The position numbers and the translations under genes were made by a program. The notes beneath the pieces are model-generated. The model was given only the letters and a program-made list of their open reading frames with translations. It had not been told where the DNA came from and did no database searches. A DNA stretch of 64,000 nt. It comes from an uncultured Verrucomicrobiota bacterium (GTDB lineage: Bacteria; Verrucomicrobiota; Verrucomicrobiia; Opitutales; Seribacteraceae). Positions 45,501 to 51,368 of the stretch are shown one piece after another; position 1 is the stretch's first letter; each line of letters begins with the position of its first letter. Location of the stretch: assembly GCA_902612125.1 (NCBI GenBank), contig CACMBV010000006.1, positions 1 to 64,000 on the forward strand, given 5' to 3'.

Positions 45501-46276
45501 AAGAAGAGTTTGGCTATGATTGGATTCAATATCAGATAGATGATTCAGGGAATTTACGATTTGAGGGAATTTCACCTCCGTTAGAACAGGTTTTTCCTTT
45601 TGATTTCGCAATTACCAACGCAGCCGGTAGTTATTCTCTTCCAATTCAGTTTACCATCAGTCTGTTAGATGATGGTTTCAATCTGCCGGTGATAGAAGTT
45701 GAATCCGAGATTAAGATAAAGTCAGGAGAGATGTATAATTCCAAGATTTCTTTTTTCGATCCCGATATGGAGGAATTATCTGTCTTTATTGAGGGACCCG
45801 ATTGGATAAAATTAAAAAATAATCAAAAGGGGGAAGCAGATTTGATTATAGACAGTACCAACCAAGTAGGTGTTTTTGAATTTCTGACGGTCGTGACGGA
45901 TATGAGTGGACATACATCAGAGCAAATTTCAAGGGTCATTATTTCACCGATCGATGATGATACTATTGGGGAGCAGACATCATCCACTATTGGTTTCTTT
46001 GATAGTTGGCTTGCTAGAAAAGTCAGTTTCCCTAACGGGTGGAATTACCACTTTGATTTCGGTTGGGTGTACCTAGAGAAAGATCAAAAAGGATCAACTT
46101 GGATGTGGAAGGAAGGGTGGGGGTGGCTTTGGAGCGAGAATAAACTCTGGAATGATCAGGGGGCAGGTTATTTTTATCGGGAAAACAAGTCATCTTGGAT
46201 ATTTTGGTCTCCAAAACCTAGCCAAACCGGTTTTAATGTCTATGATTTCTCCACCGAAGAATGGATGGCAATATAA
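36581..46276 (+). CDS. Giant cadherin-like surface protein, 3231 residues
   Basis: A single uninterrupted gene of 9.7 kb. Signal peptide about 1-25. Region 120-490 has FG-GAP/integrin-like propeller repeats (DYFGYELAINDWNETIVSAP, FLLIGAPEENNRYGRAYVFD). Region about 505-1910 is a chain of cadherin-like and He_PIG Ig-like domains with recurring (L/I)PSWLS-type strands (LPSWLSYQD, LPSWVKLD, IPSWLSFKD) and INDAPVL or DDVPSF linkers. Region about 2055-2940 has SBBP/PQQ-like blades (VILGGTFSKSLTF, VISGSFHD). Two more Ig-like units follow. The last ~95 residues are Trp-rich (YLEKDQKGSTWMWKEGWGW), probably a surface-attachment domain. Likely an adhesin or matrix protein. Not linked to an obvious secretion gene. 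Confidence 0.88.
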   Translation: MNKKLFSCLIFLYINVLHWSSFVQASVYPYFTEINDPNGSYQFFENQYYKFTTTSRNLFISGQVNSDANLSEVFPSRQVSSNEYLLFNASNNSPRMNYYFDPDDLDFNGSIAVIPYLEQGPVVSTSLASEDYFGYELAINDWNETIVSAPSKNSNHGSIYVFEYNASNQLVQKSMLQPISGDEGWWGTCLQTSGDLLFIGAPNAALNAGKVLMYKRINGTYTKQTELADPRTGITQFFGSSISFGANQEKLIVSPNVEGSDRAGRVEIFNLDTSGNLTHAQTLWSDDNVSGNYFGIDHALNKDFLLIGAPEENNRYGRAYVFDRENDGSWSSNPVSLAPSSLSWNDQFGYTVEISQDFAFVGAKQGDGNVTDSGVVYIFNRQNSSWVETAKLIPPIGDSNQTFSAALEALDDLIIVGSIGVGSEGMAYVYKMHEGNASDWRLISTIDNNGSSTTNRNFLSITAHEGIIAVGSPEDSSTLLDGGSFKIFSNPGWQQQNPMPLDPLFVSSPSSTINILEDSSSGASYAFRVEHPFENNFTWNVSSDNAGANTFSISTEGNFTYLPEGNFSGVKNFSIEVNSINGQSIRSFQVNVVSQTDAPVFDYNQSHELQSIWIGEDTNQAIQVFDADYDTLTITANSLPSGLLISGHSIQGKITDDGLLNGASFKDFQIELNVSDGTPETVDASKLFNLRVYSRNSAPYFTDENGTLVTSRNVTLNEDFSISDWAQALGQLRFGDDHTQNGFTLTLETAPTNGVVQLDPLSSTPVVYSSNENYFGTDVFSVALHDDNNPSKSVVLPLNVIINPINDAPVLSSSINVQANEGIPFSYNIAWTDVDHGSGHIVTVSDIPGWITYDNLNHTIQGTPLWADYKEEPYSVIVKIEDPAGASSSYSVKIEIIPQNYPPKFNQGDLSLSIAEDTQLNIPLTAYDQDLVDGLVTWSILTNSSHGVSSISANDYQCFVEYKPDANYTGSDFLEIKIYDPVHPHLFDILKINLVIQSVEDSPVIIPGIKYTDAVVGHAWGFEYSALDGDINQELRFLVPSLPSWLSYQDHVDGNKSRVKIFGVPTSSALGSTIISLEVSDSTGLLGNQTFKLNVLAENFAPKIVEGESLSVELVEDGYWDKVNALTSYDQNKQKQIWTILSKPKNGVVQLTAEDENLKRIRYEPASDFNGDDSFVIQLSDGIDSDQFTYYLKVIGVDDVPSFTSVQNGVEYRVEDGELFEQTVTFFDGDSDLSHYTVDGLPSWVKLDAENFANGNLRFSGYPSVTDENKSKIETTIFDQKNLSKKLSFDLVVYVNNYPPVLTFSDSKLEFEEDQSIVQLGVFTVSDKDQSSGHNWSILKQPISGTAAFTISGDKRILNYLPDGNFSGEDELTISVSDSGTVLGKQKSASKNLKVKINPIMDAPIFVSAPNQQAYSDEEFSYLIKAKDGDLPLDNIKLVPVSIPSWLSFKDNGDGTGVLKGVPTYRDEGLVEIELKVQDTIGNLSKQSFLLEVTVLDYPPLFRSRKTDAILEKVILNVNEDQSLDTWTNPRDFYAYNPDPEPDDYQAIRWYLEKGSEQGSLLQISGSGDKPSLFKYQPRSNFNGTDYFTLVMDEGDQKTVLPFEVQVAPVADPPFFSSDFQSIYSANQGEPFVLSINAEDIDSTQIQFRLLGPTWNEKSWLSIEDYNSSGSVLLSGVPQVAPNGNVYQYSIIAMDESGLLAEKGFSVEVKGANSPPNIIPDEIEILFDPSGTPISDITSLYAYDPDDDSLTWSLVGEGKQPLWGTALVEGNGSKPSRLSYIPKSLKAEEDQFWLKVSDGMGSDTILVRPIIDWGNGLSVVGGIKDFSIKERQGFSEEISFYPENAFDEITFEIKKAPSWISITKISKNKFRVSGVAPPRSSADYHVSLEAKGEVTDPHAINFKLEVQYGTPPTLELENDSVVRISSFESFVDPSFRAIDADGKDISAEVLRKEKEGENFSGFKTFEYSISDQFNNFAAETILVRQYLECPLHVDKKRLKFIAQNLRSTWTDNGKVEICAEQFQITERNGSVDIFKRYEEPSRHLISSSLELMNSTQFTGSEVSISNLVKGPNSTFICGYFSKKITFGLNSIFSDFTFNAFIGSIDQNGNVIWVKSLGSEHPIESLKLSLLKDDQVILGGTFSKSLTFRGAEDLRILEKEKGIFLCEFQKNGKLTNNKTYGINADTSLVSFVTAEENTFLITNNWEKSNQSNSSLFVIKSDSDKVERIDLKSTRDLRLVDIEVVKGDCVLAGNFEGSLSFNGVDLLRSTNQSAFLICLDDNLNSTWAKAIPSTETSRVHALETDYWGDLLVGISYSGSIETGIGSIHSAGFEDLLLVTYKLSDSNPLWFKGIGGVGDESFHSLKTGVMGTPLLHFETQEGLYMDGHDFSPTTHNEVHSVRFLSKSGIPEIKLNEMIVNEIGDFSHELKVVYPEPVFFEKVSGPDWINIKTKNSGLGTASIVGNSKYASLNEINRENILKVRVFTVDGTYSEKNISIMFSNKEGFDVQAGALPEHNEEISFHFENNSDLSCISPYLNGGWILAGNFPELVGDIPQPFKFSRQLAFLSDSMDLSLICSFYSSEKFNFSDIKSSYDNSILVYGTFSGMLKSNEIEVSSLGDKDIFLFRISADGKMIDHITFGSINKDESAELIVMGKDDVVISGSFHDQIIIGTETLISTGQEDGFTASILINDFSKVNWVENFGFHGKDRIDSIFEISDNHFISSSISRTDKIDSGFTPTFQPLSRMDLRLVYSADGTTKEKLTIYSNGRINNAKVVCNPSLDNPIISAFEFEGKLEWRGGEAISNGGFDIFSASIDASFATPLKFSLLGGMWNDRLSDLQSLNNHYYISSEFYNRIKVNDKSINSVGSSDAILFKVESGSHEISDFFRLSSPVSDSIKFIYPISDEYILLGGSSGAVLPSMQNENEFISFLGSKVSQPRLLSSAPLALPLSYPFSFSIKTGPWPLIAEELKVISYEEEFGYDWIQYQIDDSGNLRFEGISPPLEQVFPFDFAITNAAGSYSLPIQFTISLLDDGFNLPVIEVESEIKIKSGEMYNSKISFFDPDMEELSVFIEGPDWIKLKNNQKGEADLIIDSTNQVGVFEFLTVVTDMSGHTSEQISRVIISPIDDDTIGEQTSSTIGFFDSWLARKVSFPNGWNYHFDFGWVYLEKDQKGSTWMWKEGWGWLWSENKLWNDQGAGYFYRENKSSWIFWSPKPSQTGFNVYDFSTEEWMAI

Positions 46277-46290
46277 CCTCTCATTACTTC

Positions 46291-48207
46291 TTAAACTGCT
46301 AAACTCTTTTGTTTGATTTCCAACTCTTGGAGGAAGTATTCCACTTCTTTGAAAATACTAGTAAAATCAAGACCATGCCTTTCTCTTAAGGAATTCACCG
46401 AGCTGCCGTGTTCAATAAACTGATCGGGCCATCCGATCCGCTTGATGGGAAAATTCAGTTTTAGTAAATCAATCGTTTCGAGGACAGCCGAGCCAAAACC
46501 TCCTGCAAGAACATTATCTTCGAAAGTTATAATACCTTTATGGCTCGAGCAATGTTCTTGCAGGAGTATTTCATCGAGTGGCTTCACAAACCTTGGATCG
46601 ACAAGAGTGGGCTTGAAGCCATAAATGTTATGAATTGCATCTGAGATTTTTTTGGCCACTTCGACAAAATTACCAAGGGACCAAATCGTAACCAGTTCTC
46701 CTTCCTGAATTACTTTAGCCTCCCCTAATTTAAGAATACCCGGTTGGTTTTTTAGTTTGGCACCAATTCCATTTCCTCTGGGGTAACGAATAAAGGTAGG
46801 TCTTTTCAAACTGATTCCAGTTAGCAACATATCCTGAAGTAAATCTTCATTGGAAGGTGCCATAATAATGGCATTGGGTATGCACCTAAGATAGGAGATA
46901 TCGAAAAGCCCATGGTGCGTGGACCCATCATTCGGAGATAGACCGGCACGATCGAGACAAAAGGTTACCGGGAGTTCTTGCAGACAAACATCATGGATGA
47001 TCGGATCATAGGCTCTTTGCAGGAAAGTTGAGTAAATTGCACAGACTGGACTCAAGCCTTGCGTGGCCATGCCTGCGGCGAGAAGCACGGCGTGTTCTTC
47101 TGCGATTCCTACATCATGGAATCTTTCAGGAATTGCATTTTGCAGGGCATCAAGTCCGGTTCCACTGGGCATTGCTGCCGTGATGCCCACAATGTTTTTA
47201 TTGCTCTGGGCAAGTTTAGCTAGGCAACAGCCAAAAACATCCTGATATTTGGGGGGACTCTTCGTATTTTCCGGACGGCTTTTCCCGGTGACCAGATCGA
47301 AAGGTCCGGAACCGTGCCACTTTTCCGGTTCTTCAAGGGCAACTGGATAGCCTTTGCCCTTTTGGGTCAATAAGTGCAGAACAATGGGTTCATTCGATTT
47401 TTTGGCAAATTCGAAAAACTGAACCAAGCCCTGAATATCATGTCCATCAATCGGTCCCAGGTATCGGATCCCCAATTTTTCAAAAATACTAGAAGGGGCA
47501 AGCAGTTCCTTGGTATCTCTTTTAGCCTTAGAAACCAATTTGATAAAGGACTTTCCAAGAGGAATTTGAGAAAGAAAAGATTCCGCCTCCTGATGCAGAC
47601 GTGTGTACACCGGATTGGTAATCAGTTCGTTGAAATATTTAGAAAATGCACCGACATTTTTGGCAATGGACCACTCATTATCGTTGAGAATTAGAATAAA
47701 CTTTTTGGTTGTACATGAAATGTTATTAAGGGCTTCGAGGGTAATTCCGCAGGTGAAAGCGGCATCTCCAGCTATGGCAACGACATGATGATCTTTAGAC
47801 TGCAGGTCTCTTGCCACGCACATGCCCAGAGCACTGGATAAAGCAGTGCCTGCATGACCTGCACCAAATGAATCATGAATACTCTCCGCTATATTTAGGA
47901 AGCCACTAAGCCCTCTGTCTTTCCGAATTTCATCAAACCTCGAATCATTACGACCAGTGAGAAGTTTGTGAACATAACCTTGATGGGAAACATCCCAGGT
48001 GAATTTGTCGTTTGGAGAATCAAAGGAAAGGTGAAGGGCAATGGTGAGCTCAACTACCCCAAGATTGGGACCAACATGACCTCCGTTTTCGGAAGTTGAC
48101 TTGATTATACGACTACGAATCTCCTGGGCGAGAGTGGAAAGTTCTTTTGCTGATAATTTCTTTAAATCTTTTGGGGATTCAATATTTGATAAAAGGGATT
48201 GTTTCAT
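46291..48207 (-). CDS. dxs: Dxs, 1-deoxy-D-xylulose-5-phosphate synthase
   Basis: 638 residues, full length. Thiamine-diphosphate enzyme condensing pyruvate with glyceraldehyde 3-phosphate, first step of the MEP isoprenoid pathway. The substrate-binding His is in GGHVGPNLGVVELTIAL (about 42-58) and SHQGYVHKLLTGR (about 74-86). The TPP/Mg motif is GDAAFTCGITLEALNN (about 145-160) through LNDNEWSI, and the C-terminal half has EEHAVLLAAGMATQG with the catalytic Glu and RAGLSPNDGSTHHGLFD. xseB lies immediately upstream on the same strand (22 bp), an arrangement common in bacteria. Convergent with the giant surface gene. Confidence 0.97.
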   Translation of the reverse strand: MKQSLLSNIESPKDLKKLSAKELSTLAQEIRSRIIKSTSENGGHVGPNLGVVELTIALHLSFDSPNDKFTWDVSHQGYVHKLLTGRNDSRFDEIRKDRGLSGFLNIAESIHDSFGAGHAGTALSSALGMCVARDLQSKDHHVVAIAGDAAFTCGITLEALNNISCTTKKFILILNDNEWSIAKNVGAFSKYFNELITNPVYTRLHQEAESFLSQIPLGKSFIKLVSKAKRDTKELLAPSSIFEKLGIRYLGPIDGHDIQGLVQFFEFAKKSNEPIVLHLLTQKGKGYPVALEEPEKWHGSGPFDLVTGKSRPENTKSPPKYQDVFGCCLAKLAQSNKNIVGITAAMPSGTGLDALQNAIPERFHDVGIAEEHAVLLAAGMATQGLSPVCAIYSTFLQRAYDPIIHDVCLQELPVTFCLDRAGLSPNDGSTHHGLFDISYLRCIPNAIIMAPSNEDLLQDMLLTGISLKRPTFIRYPRGNGIGAKLKNQPGILKLGEAKVIQEGELVTIWSLGNFVEVAKKISDAIHNIYGFKPTLVDPRFVKPLDEILLQEHCSSHKGIITFEDNVLAGGFGSAVLETIDLLKLNFPIKRIGWPDQFIEHGSSVNSLRERHGLDFTSIFKEVEYFLQELEIKQKSLAV

Positions 48208-48229
48208 GCCTTGAATAGTAAATTATCTC

Positions 48230-48463
48230 TCAGTCTTGCTCCAGATCTGTCGAGTTTAGTTTAGTGAGTTTGAATTCAGCTTCGTGTATTTTATTCTGGC
48301 AAAATTTCAATAATGACAGTCCTGCCTGGTAGTTTTTAATCATATTATCCAAGTCAACATCCGAACTTTCCATACGATCCACGATATGATTCAGTTTCGT
48401 AACTGCATCTTCGAACTTTAGTTCTTGTGGGATTTCGAAAGCAGTGGAGTCATCTTTAGTCAT
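48230..48463 (-). CDS. xseB: XseB, exodeoxyribonuclease VII small subunit
   Basis: 77 residues, normal length. The diagnostic segment FEDAVTKLNHIVDRMESSDV followed by LDNMIKNYQAGLSLLKFCQN and the end KIHEAEFKL matches the helical-hairpin small subunit that binds XseA to degrade single-stranded DNA. It lies upstream of dxs in the same orientation, an order widely conserved. No xseA is in the window. Confidence 0.93.
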   Translation of the reverse strand: MTKDDSTAFEIPQELKFEDAVTKLNHIVDRMESSDVDLDNMIKNYQAGLSLLKFCQNKIHEAEFKLTKLNSTDLEQD

Positions 48464-48557
48464 AGACTTAAATTAATCTTTCTTTTGAAATTCGCAATCA
48501 TGGAAAAAATTGACGATAGACCTTCCACTTTCTTTCTCATTTAACTAAGCTAACATT

Positions 48558-49814
48558 ATGACTTCAATACAGGTGATCATTCTGATTGCAGCCTTTTTAC
48601 ATCTCTTGGTTCAGATCGTGCTTAAATATCTCGATCTTGTAAACACCTTGAGATTAAGAGGTCAGCAGCCAAAAGAAACAGTTTCGCTAATGAATGAACA
48701 GCAGTGGATCAAGACTAGCGATTATACCGTCTCCAAAACAAAATTGTCAATTTTTGAAGATTTATTTGGTTTTGTTCTAATTTTTCCCATTGTCTTATAT
48801 ATATACCCATGGACCTTCAACACTTGGAGTGCCTCTTCGCAAGATGGAGTTTTTGAATGTGCTTTTATTTCGGTCGTTTTTTTGATTACTCTGCAAATTC
48901 CCGGTCTATTTTTGGACTGGTACAAACAATTTAAATTGGAAGACCGTTTTGGCTTTAACAAATCTACAGTCAAACTCTGGATAACCGATAAAATCAAGGA
49001 GAACACGCTCGTTTTGATCCTCGGGGTTCTTCTCTTCGCCTTACTTATTTGGTTATTCAGGGAACTGTCGTATTTATCTTCATACTGGTGGTTTTTCGCC
49101 TTCACAGCTTTCTTTTTTTTGCAACTTTCTTTAATGGTGCTTTGGCCAAAATTTATATTACCTTTATTTAATAAGCTCACGCCATTGGATGATGGGGATT
49201 TGAAGAGTCGATTATTTGCCCTTGCGGATAGGACCGGTTTTGCTGCTAACTCCATTGAAATTATCGATGGAAGTAAAAGATCTGGTCACTCAAATGCTTT
49301 TTTTACGGGTTTTGGTAAGTTTCGCCGGATTGTCCTCTATGACACCTTGATTAATCAGATGGAAGAAGAGGAAATAGAGGCGGTTCTTGCTCATGAAATT
49401 GGCCACTATAAAGAGGGCCATATCCCTAAAAAGCTGATCCTTTCTTTCCTAACCGGATTACTTGGTTTTTATTGCATTTCAATAGTTCTAGAACAAGACT
49501 GGGTTTATGCGGGACTCGGTCTTTCCCAAAGCTATGCGGGCTCAATAAGTGTAATTTTGATCGCACTCATTCTCTTTATTCCCAATTTCACCTACTGGTT
49601 CACCCCCGTATCCAATATTTTTTCAAGAAAACATGAGTATGAAGCCGATCGATTTGCCAAAAAGGCAATGAACAATGCTTCTTCGCTGATCTCAGCATTA
49701 CAAAAACTTTACCGCGAAAACCTCTCGCATCCTCTGCCGCACCCTTATCTGGTTTTCTTTCATTATTCCCATCCCACTTTTTTCGACCGCAAGAAAGCCC
49801 TTGAGGAACACTAG
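48558..49814 (+). CDS. M48 (Ste24-like) membrane metalloprotease
   Basis: 418 residues with about seven hydrophobic segments. The zinc motif HEIGH is in VLAHEIGHYKEGH (about 275-287), and the third ligand Glu is in EYEADRFAKKAM (about 359-370). The N-terminal fusion of several membrane helices to an M48 domain matches CAAX prenyl protease 1/Ste24-type enzymes. In bacteria these act in membrane protein quality control. The end HPTFFDRKKALEEH is as in full-length family members. Divergent from xseB; convergent with the VanZ-like gene. Confidence 0.9.
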   Translation: MTSIQVIILIAAFLHLLVQIVLKYLDLVNTLRLRGQQPKETVSLMNEQQWIKTSDYTVSKTKLSIFEDLFGFVLIFPIVLYIYPWTFNTWSASSQDGVFECAFISVVFLITLQIPGLFLDWYKQFKLEDRFGFNKSTVKLWITDKIKENTLVLILGVLLFALLIWLFRELSYLSSYWWFFAFTAFFFLQLSLMVLWPKFILPLFNKLTPLDDGDLKSRLFALADRTGFAANSIEIIDGSKRSGHSNAFFTGFGKFRRIVLYDTLINQMEEEEIEAVLAHEIGHYKEGHIPKKLILSFLTGLLGFYCISIVLEQDWVYAGLGLSQSYAGSISVILIALILFIPNFTYWFTPVSNIFSRKHEYEADRFAKKAMNNASSLISALQKLYRENLSHPLPHPYLVFFHYSHPTFFDRKKALEEH

Positions 49815-49826
49815 AAAACACGGATT

Positions 49827-50300
49827 TCAGTCTTTGATGAGATTCCGGGTGAGGTTAGAGTAAGTTAATGTCGCAACCAAAACCCCGGCTAAATTCATCA
49901 ACAAATCTCCAGGGGAAGGGAAACGATCAGGAATTATGGCTTGGATACCTTCGTTGAAAAATGCGTAAAAAGAAGAGACAAATATCGCTTTGGTGTTGTA
50001 CCCATTCATCTTTCCAGAGTACGCGAAAAACCAATGAGCTAGCCATGTAAATACAAAAAAAAGGGGGAGGTGGCTCAGGTCTTGAAGCCAATACGGATAG
50101 TCGTAAAGTTTCTCGGCAAAACGAACGGCAAATTCATTCGCATCAAACTTTTCAAGAGCAGCCGGTTTCGGTATTCCTGTAATAGCTTGCAGAAAAAATA
50201 GATAGGCCAATGCCGTGCCCTTCCTGAACAAAGGGCTCTCAGGAAAGTACAACCATCTAATCAGATGTTTAGGTAACAAGGTCGTCCTGTTAATTTTCAC
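49827..50300 (-). CDS. VanZ-like membrane protein
   Basis: 157 residues starting at GTG 50300, with about four hydrophobic segments. The pattern DLSHLPLFFVFTWLAHWFF, then SSFYAFFNEGIQAIIPDRFP followed by SPGDLLMNLAGVLVATL, is the VanZ-like signature (H-x-x-x-F ... NE-x-x-Q-x-x-x-P-x-R ... D-x-x-x-N). The molecular function of most VanZ-like proteins is unknown; resistance should not be assumed. Convergent with the M48 gene, 12 bp apart. Confidence 0.8.
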   Translation of the reverse strand: MKINRTTLLPKHLIRWLYFPESPLFRKGTALAYLFFLQAITGIPKPAALEKFDANEFAVRFAEKLYDYPYWLQDLSHLPLFFVFTWLAHWFFAYSGKMNGYNTKAIFVSSFYAFFNEGIQAIIPDRFPSPGDLLMNLAGVLVATLTYSNLTRNLIKD

Positions 50301-50345
50301 TGTCTTGGCTTGAAAAAATAAAGTTTATTACAGATTATTGTAGGA

Positions 50346-50918
50346 ATGCCAATTTATGAATTTCATTCACCAGACTCAGGAAAAATTTATTCTTTTTATG
50401 CACCTTCGCTGAGTTATGCAAAACTCACCCCTCTTTGCCCGGATGGTGATGAAAAGAAGATGGTCAAGTTGCTTTCTGGTTTTTCCATTACTGGGCGAAA
50501 TCAGGAAGTTCCTGACTCTGCTCCTGAACATGACCAAGATGATCCCTTTGCAGACATGGATCCTTCCAAGTCCGCTGAGTTAATGAAAGAACTCGAAAGC
50601 TCTATTGCAGGCATGGACGAAGAAAATCCAGACCCAAGACAAATGGGTTCGCTGATGAGAAGAATGTGCGAACTAAGCGGTGAAAATATGGATGAACCGA
50701 TGGAGGAAGTGATCAGAAAACTTGAAGAAGGAACAAATCCTGAGGAACTTGAAGAAAGAATGGGAGATTTTATGGGTGAAGACGGGGAAGAAGGAATACC
50801 TCGGGGAAAGGACGAGGATGGCGAAGAAACCATACAGTCAAGGCTACGGAAATTACTCATGAAAACCCCATCAAGGGATCCTCAACTCTATGAATTTAAG
50901 GATTATCTTACAAAGTAG
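50346..50918 (+). CDS. FmdB-like protein with degenerate zinc ribbon
   Basis: 190 residues. The N-terminus MPIYEFHSPDSGKIYSFYAP and KMVKLLSGFSITGR matches the FmdB regulatory-protein family, whose ribbon normally reads MPIYEY-x-C-x-x-CG ... CPxCG. Here the first two Cys are Ser (residues 8 and 11) and the second CxxC has only one Cys (CPDGD), so zinc binding is unlikely. The rest is acidic and helical, rich in Glu, Asp and Met-Glu repeats (MEEVIRKLEEGTNPEELEER). Cytoplasmic; no function can be assigned. The following lipoprotein-like gene is 53 bp away. Confidence 0.7.
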   Translation: MPIYEFHSPDSGKIYSFYAPSLSYAKLTPLCPDGDEKKMVKLLSGFSITGRNQEVPDSAPEHDQDDPFADMDPSKSAELMKELESSIAGMDEENPDPRQMGSLMRRMCELSGENMDEPMEEVIRKLEEGTNPEELEERMGDFMGEDGEEGIPRGKDEDGEETIQSRLRKLLMKTPSRDPQLYEFKDYLTK

Positions 50919-50971
50919 TCTTTTATCCTGACCTGAACCGAATAATTATAGATTTTAGCTGCAGCATTCTA

Positions 50972-51367
50972 ATGCTCGCTTTATGTGCCTTTTCTTGTTC
51001 AGAAGATACAAATGAAAAAGAAGAGATCGACTGGAAAGGAGGATATGAGTCATTTGAAAATTCTTTCGAAACAAAACAAGAATTGGAATCTTCAGATGGC
51101 AGTTCGGTTCTGTACCTAAAAGGCACAAATAAACCTTTTTCCGGAACGGTCGAAATAAATTCAACCCAAAGAGTAAGCTTCGATGAATACAATATTGGAC
51201 TTCTCGAAGGGAAAAGCATAAGAAAATCAGTGGATGGATCTTGGGTGGAGGCATATTACAGAGCGGGAAAACTACATGGTAAAATGACATTCTATGACAG
51301 GGATGGGCAGATTCGCTCAATAATGAATTATGACAACGGTGTAATATCGCCAGAAGCCAGCGATTAA
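50972..51367 (+). CDS. Small MORN/YwqK-like lipoprotein candidate
   Basis: 131 residues from ATG 50972. A hydrophobic start ends in a Cys (MLALCAFSCSED), a possible lipobox AFSC, although the signal is unusually short; the open frame extends upstream but has no better start codon. The C-terminal half has two to three MORN-like strands (GTVEINSTQRVSFDEYNIGL, EAYYRAGKLHGKMTFYDRDG) as in YwqK-type proteins. Function unknown. Its stop lies directly against the stop of the convergent histidine kinase gene. Confidence 0.65.
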   Translation: MLALCAFSCSEDTNEKEEIDWKGGYESFENSFETKQELESSDGSSVLYLKGTNKPFSGTVEINSTQRVSFDEYNIGLLEGKSIRKSVDGSWVEAYYRAGKLHGKMTFYDRDGQIRSIMNYDNGVISPEASD

Positions 51368-51368
51368 T

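Noticed and set aside
36581-46276. CRISPR array or tandem DNA repeat inside the giant gene
   Set aside because: The repetition is at protein-domain level with strong nucleotide divergence; no short identical repeats with spacers were seen here or elsewhere.
48722-49255. 177-codon minus-strand frame
   Set aside because: It lies entirely within the M48 protease gene and has no recognisable protein features.
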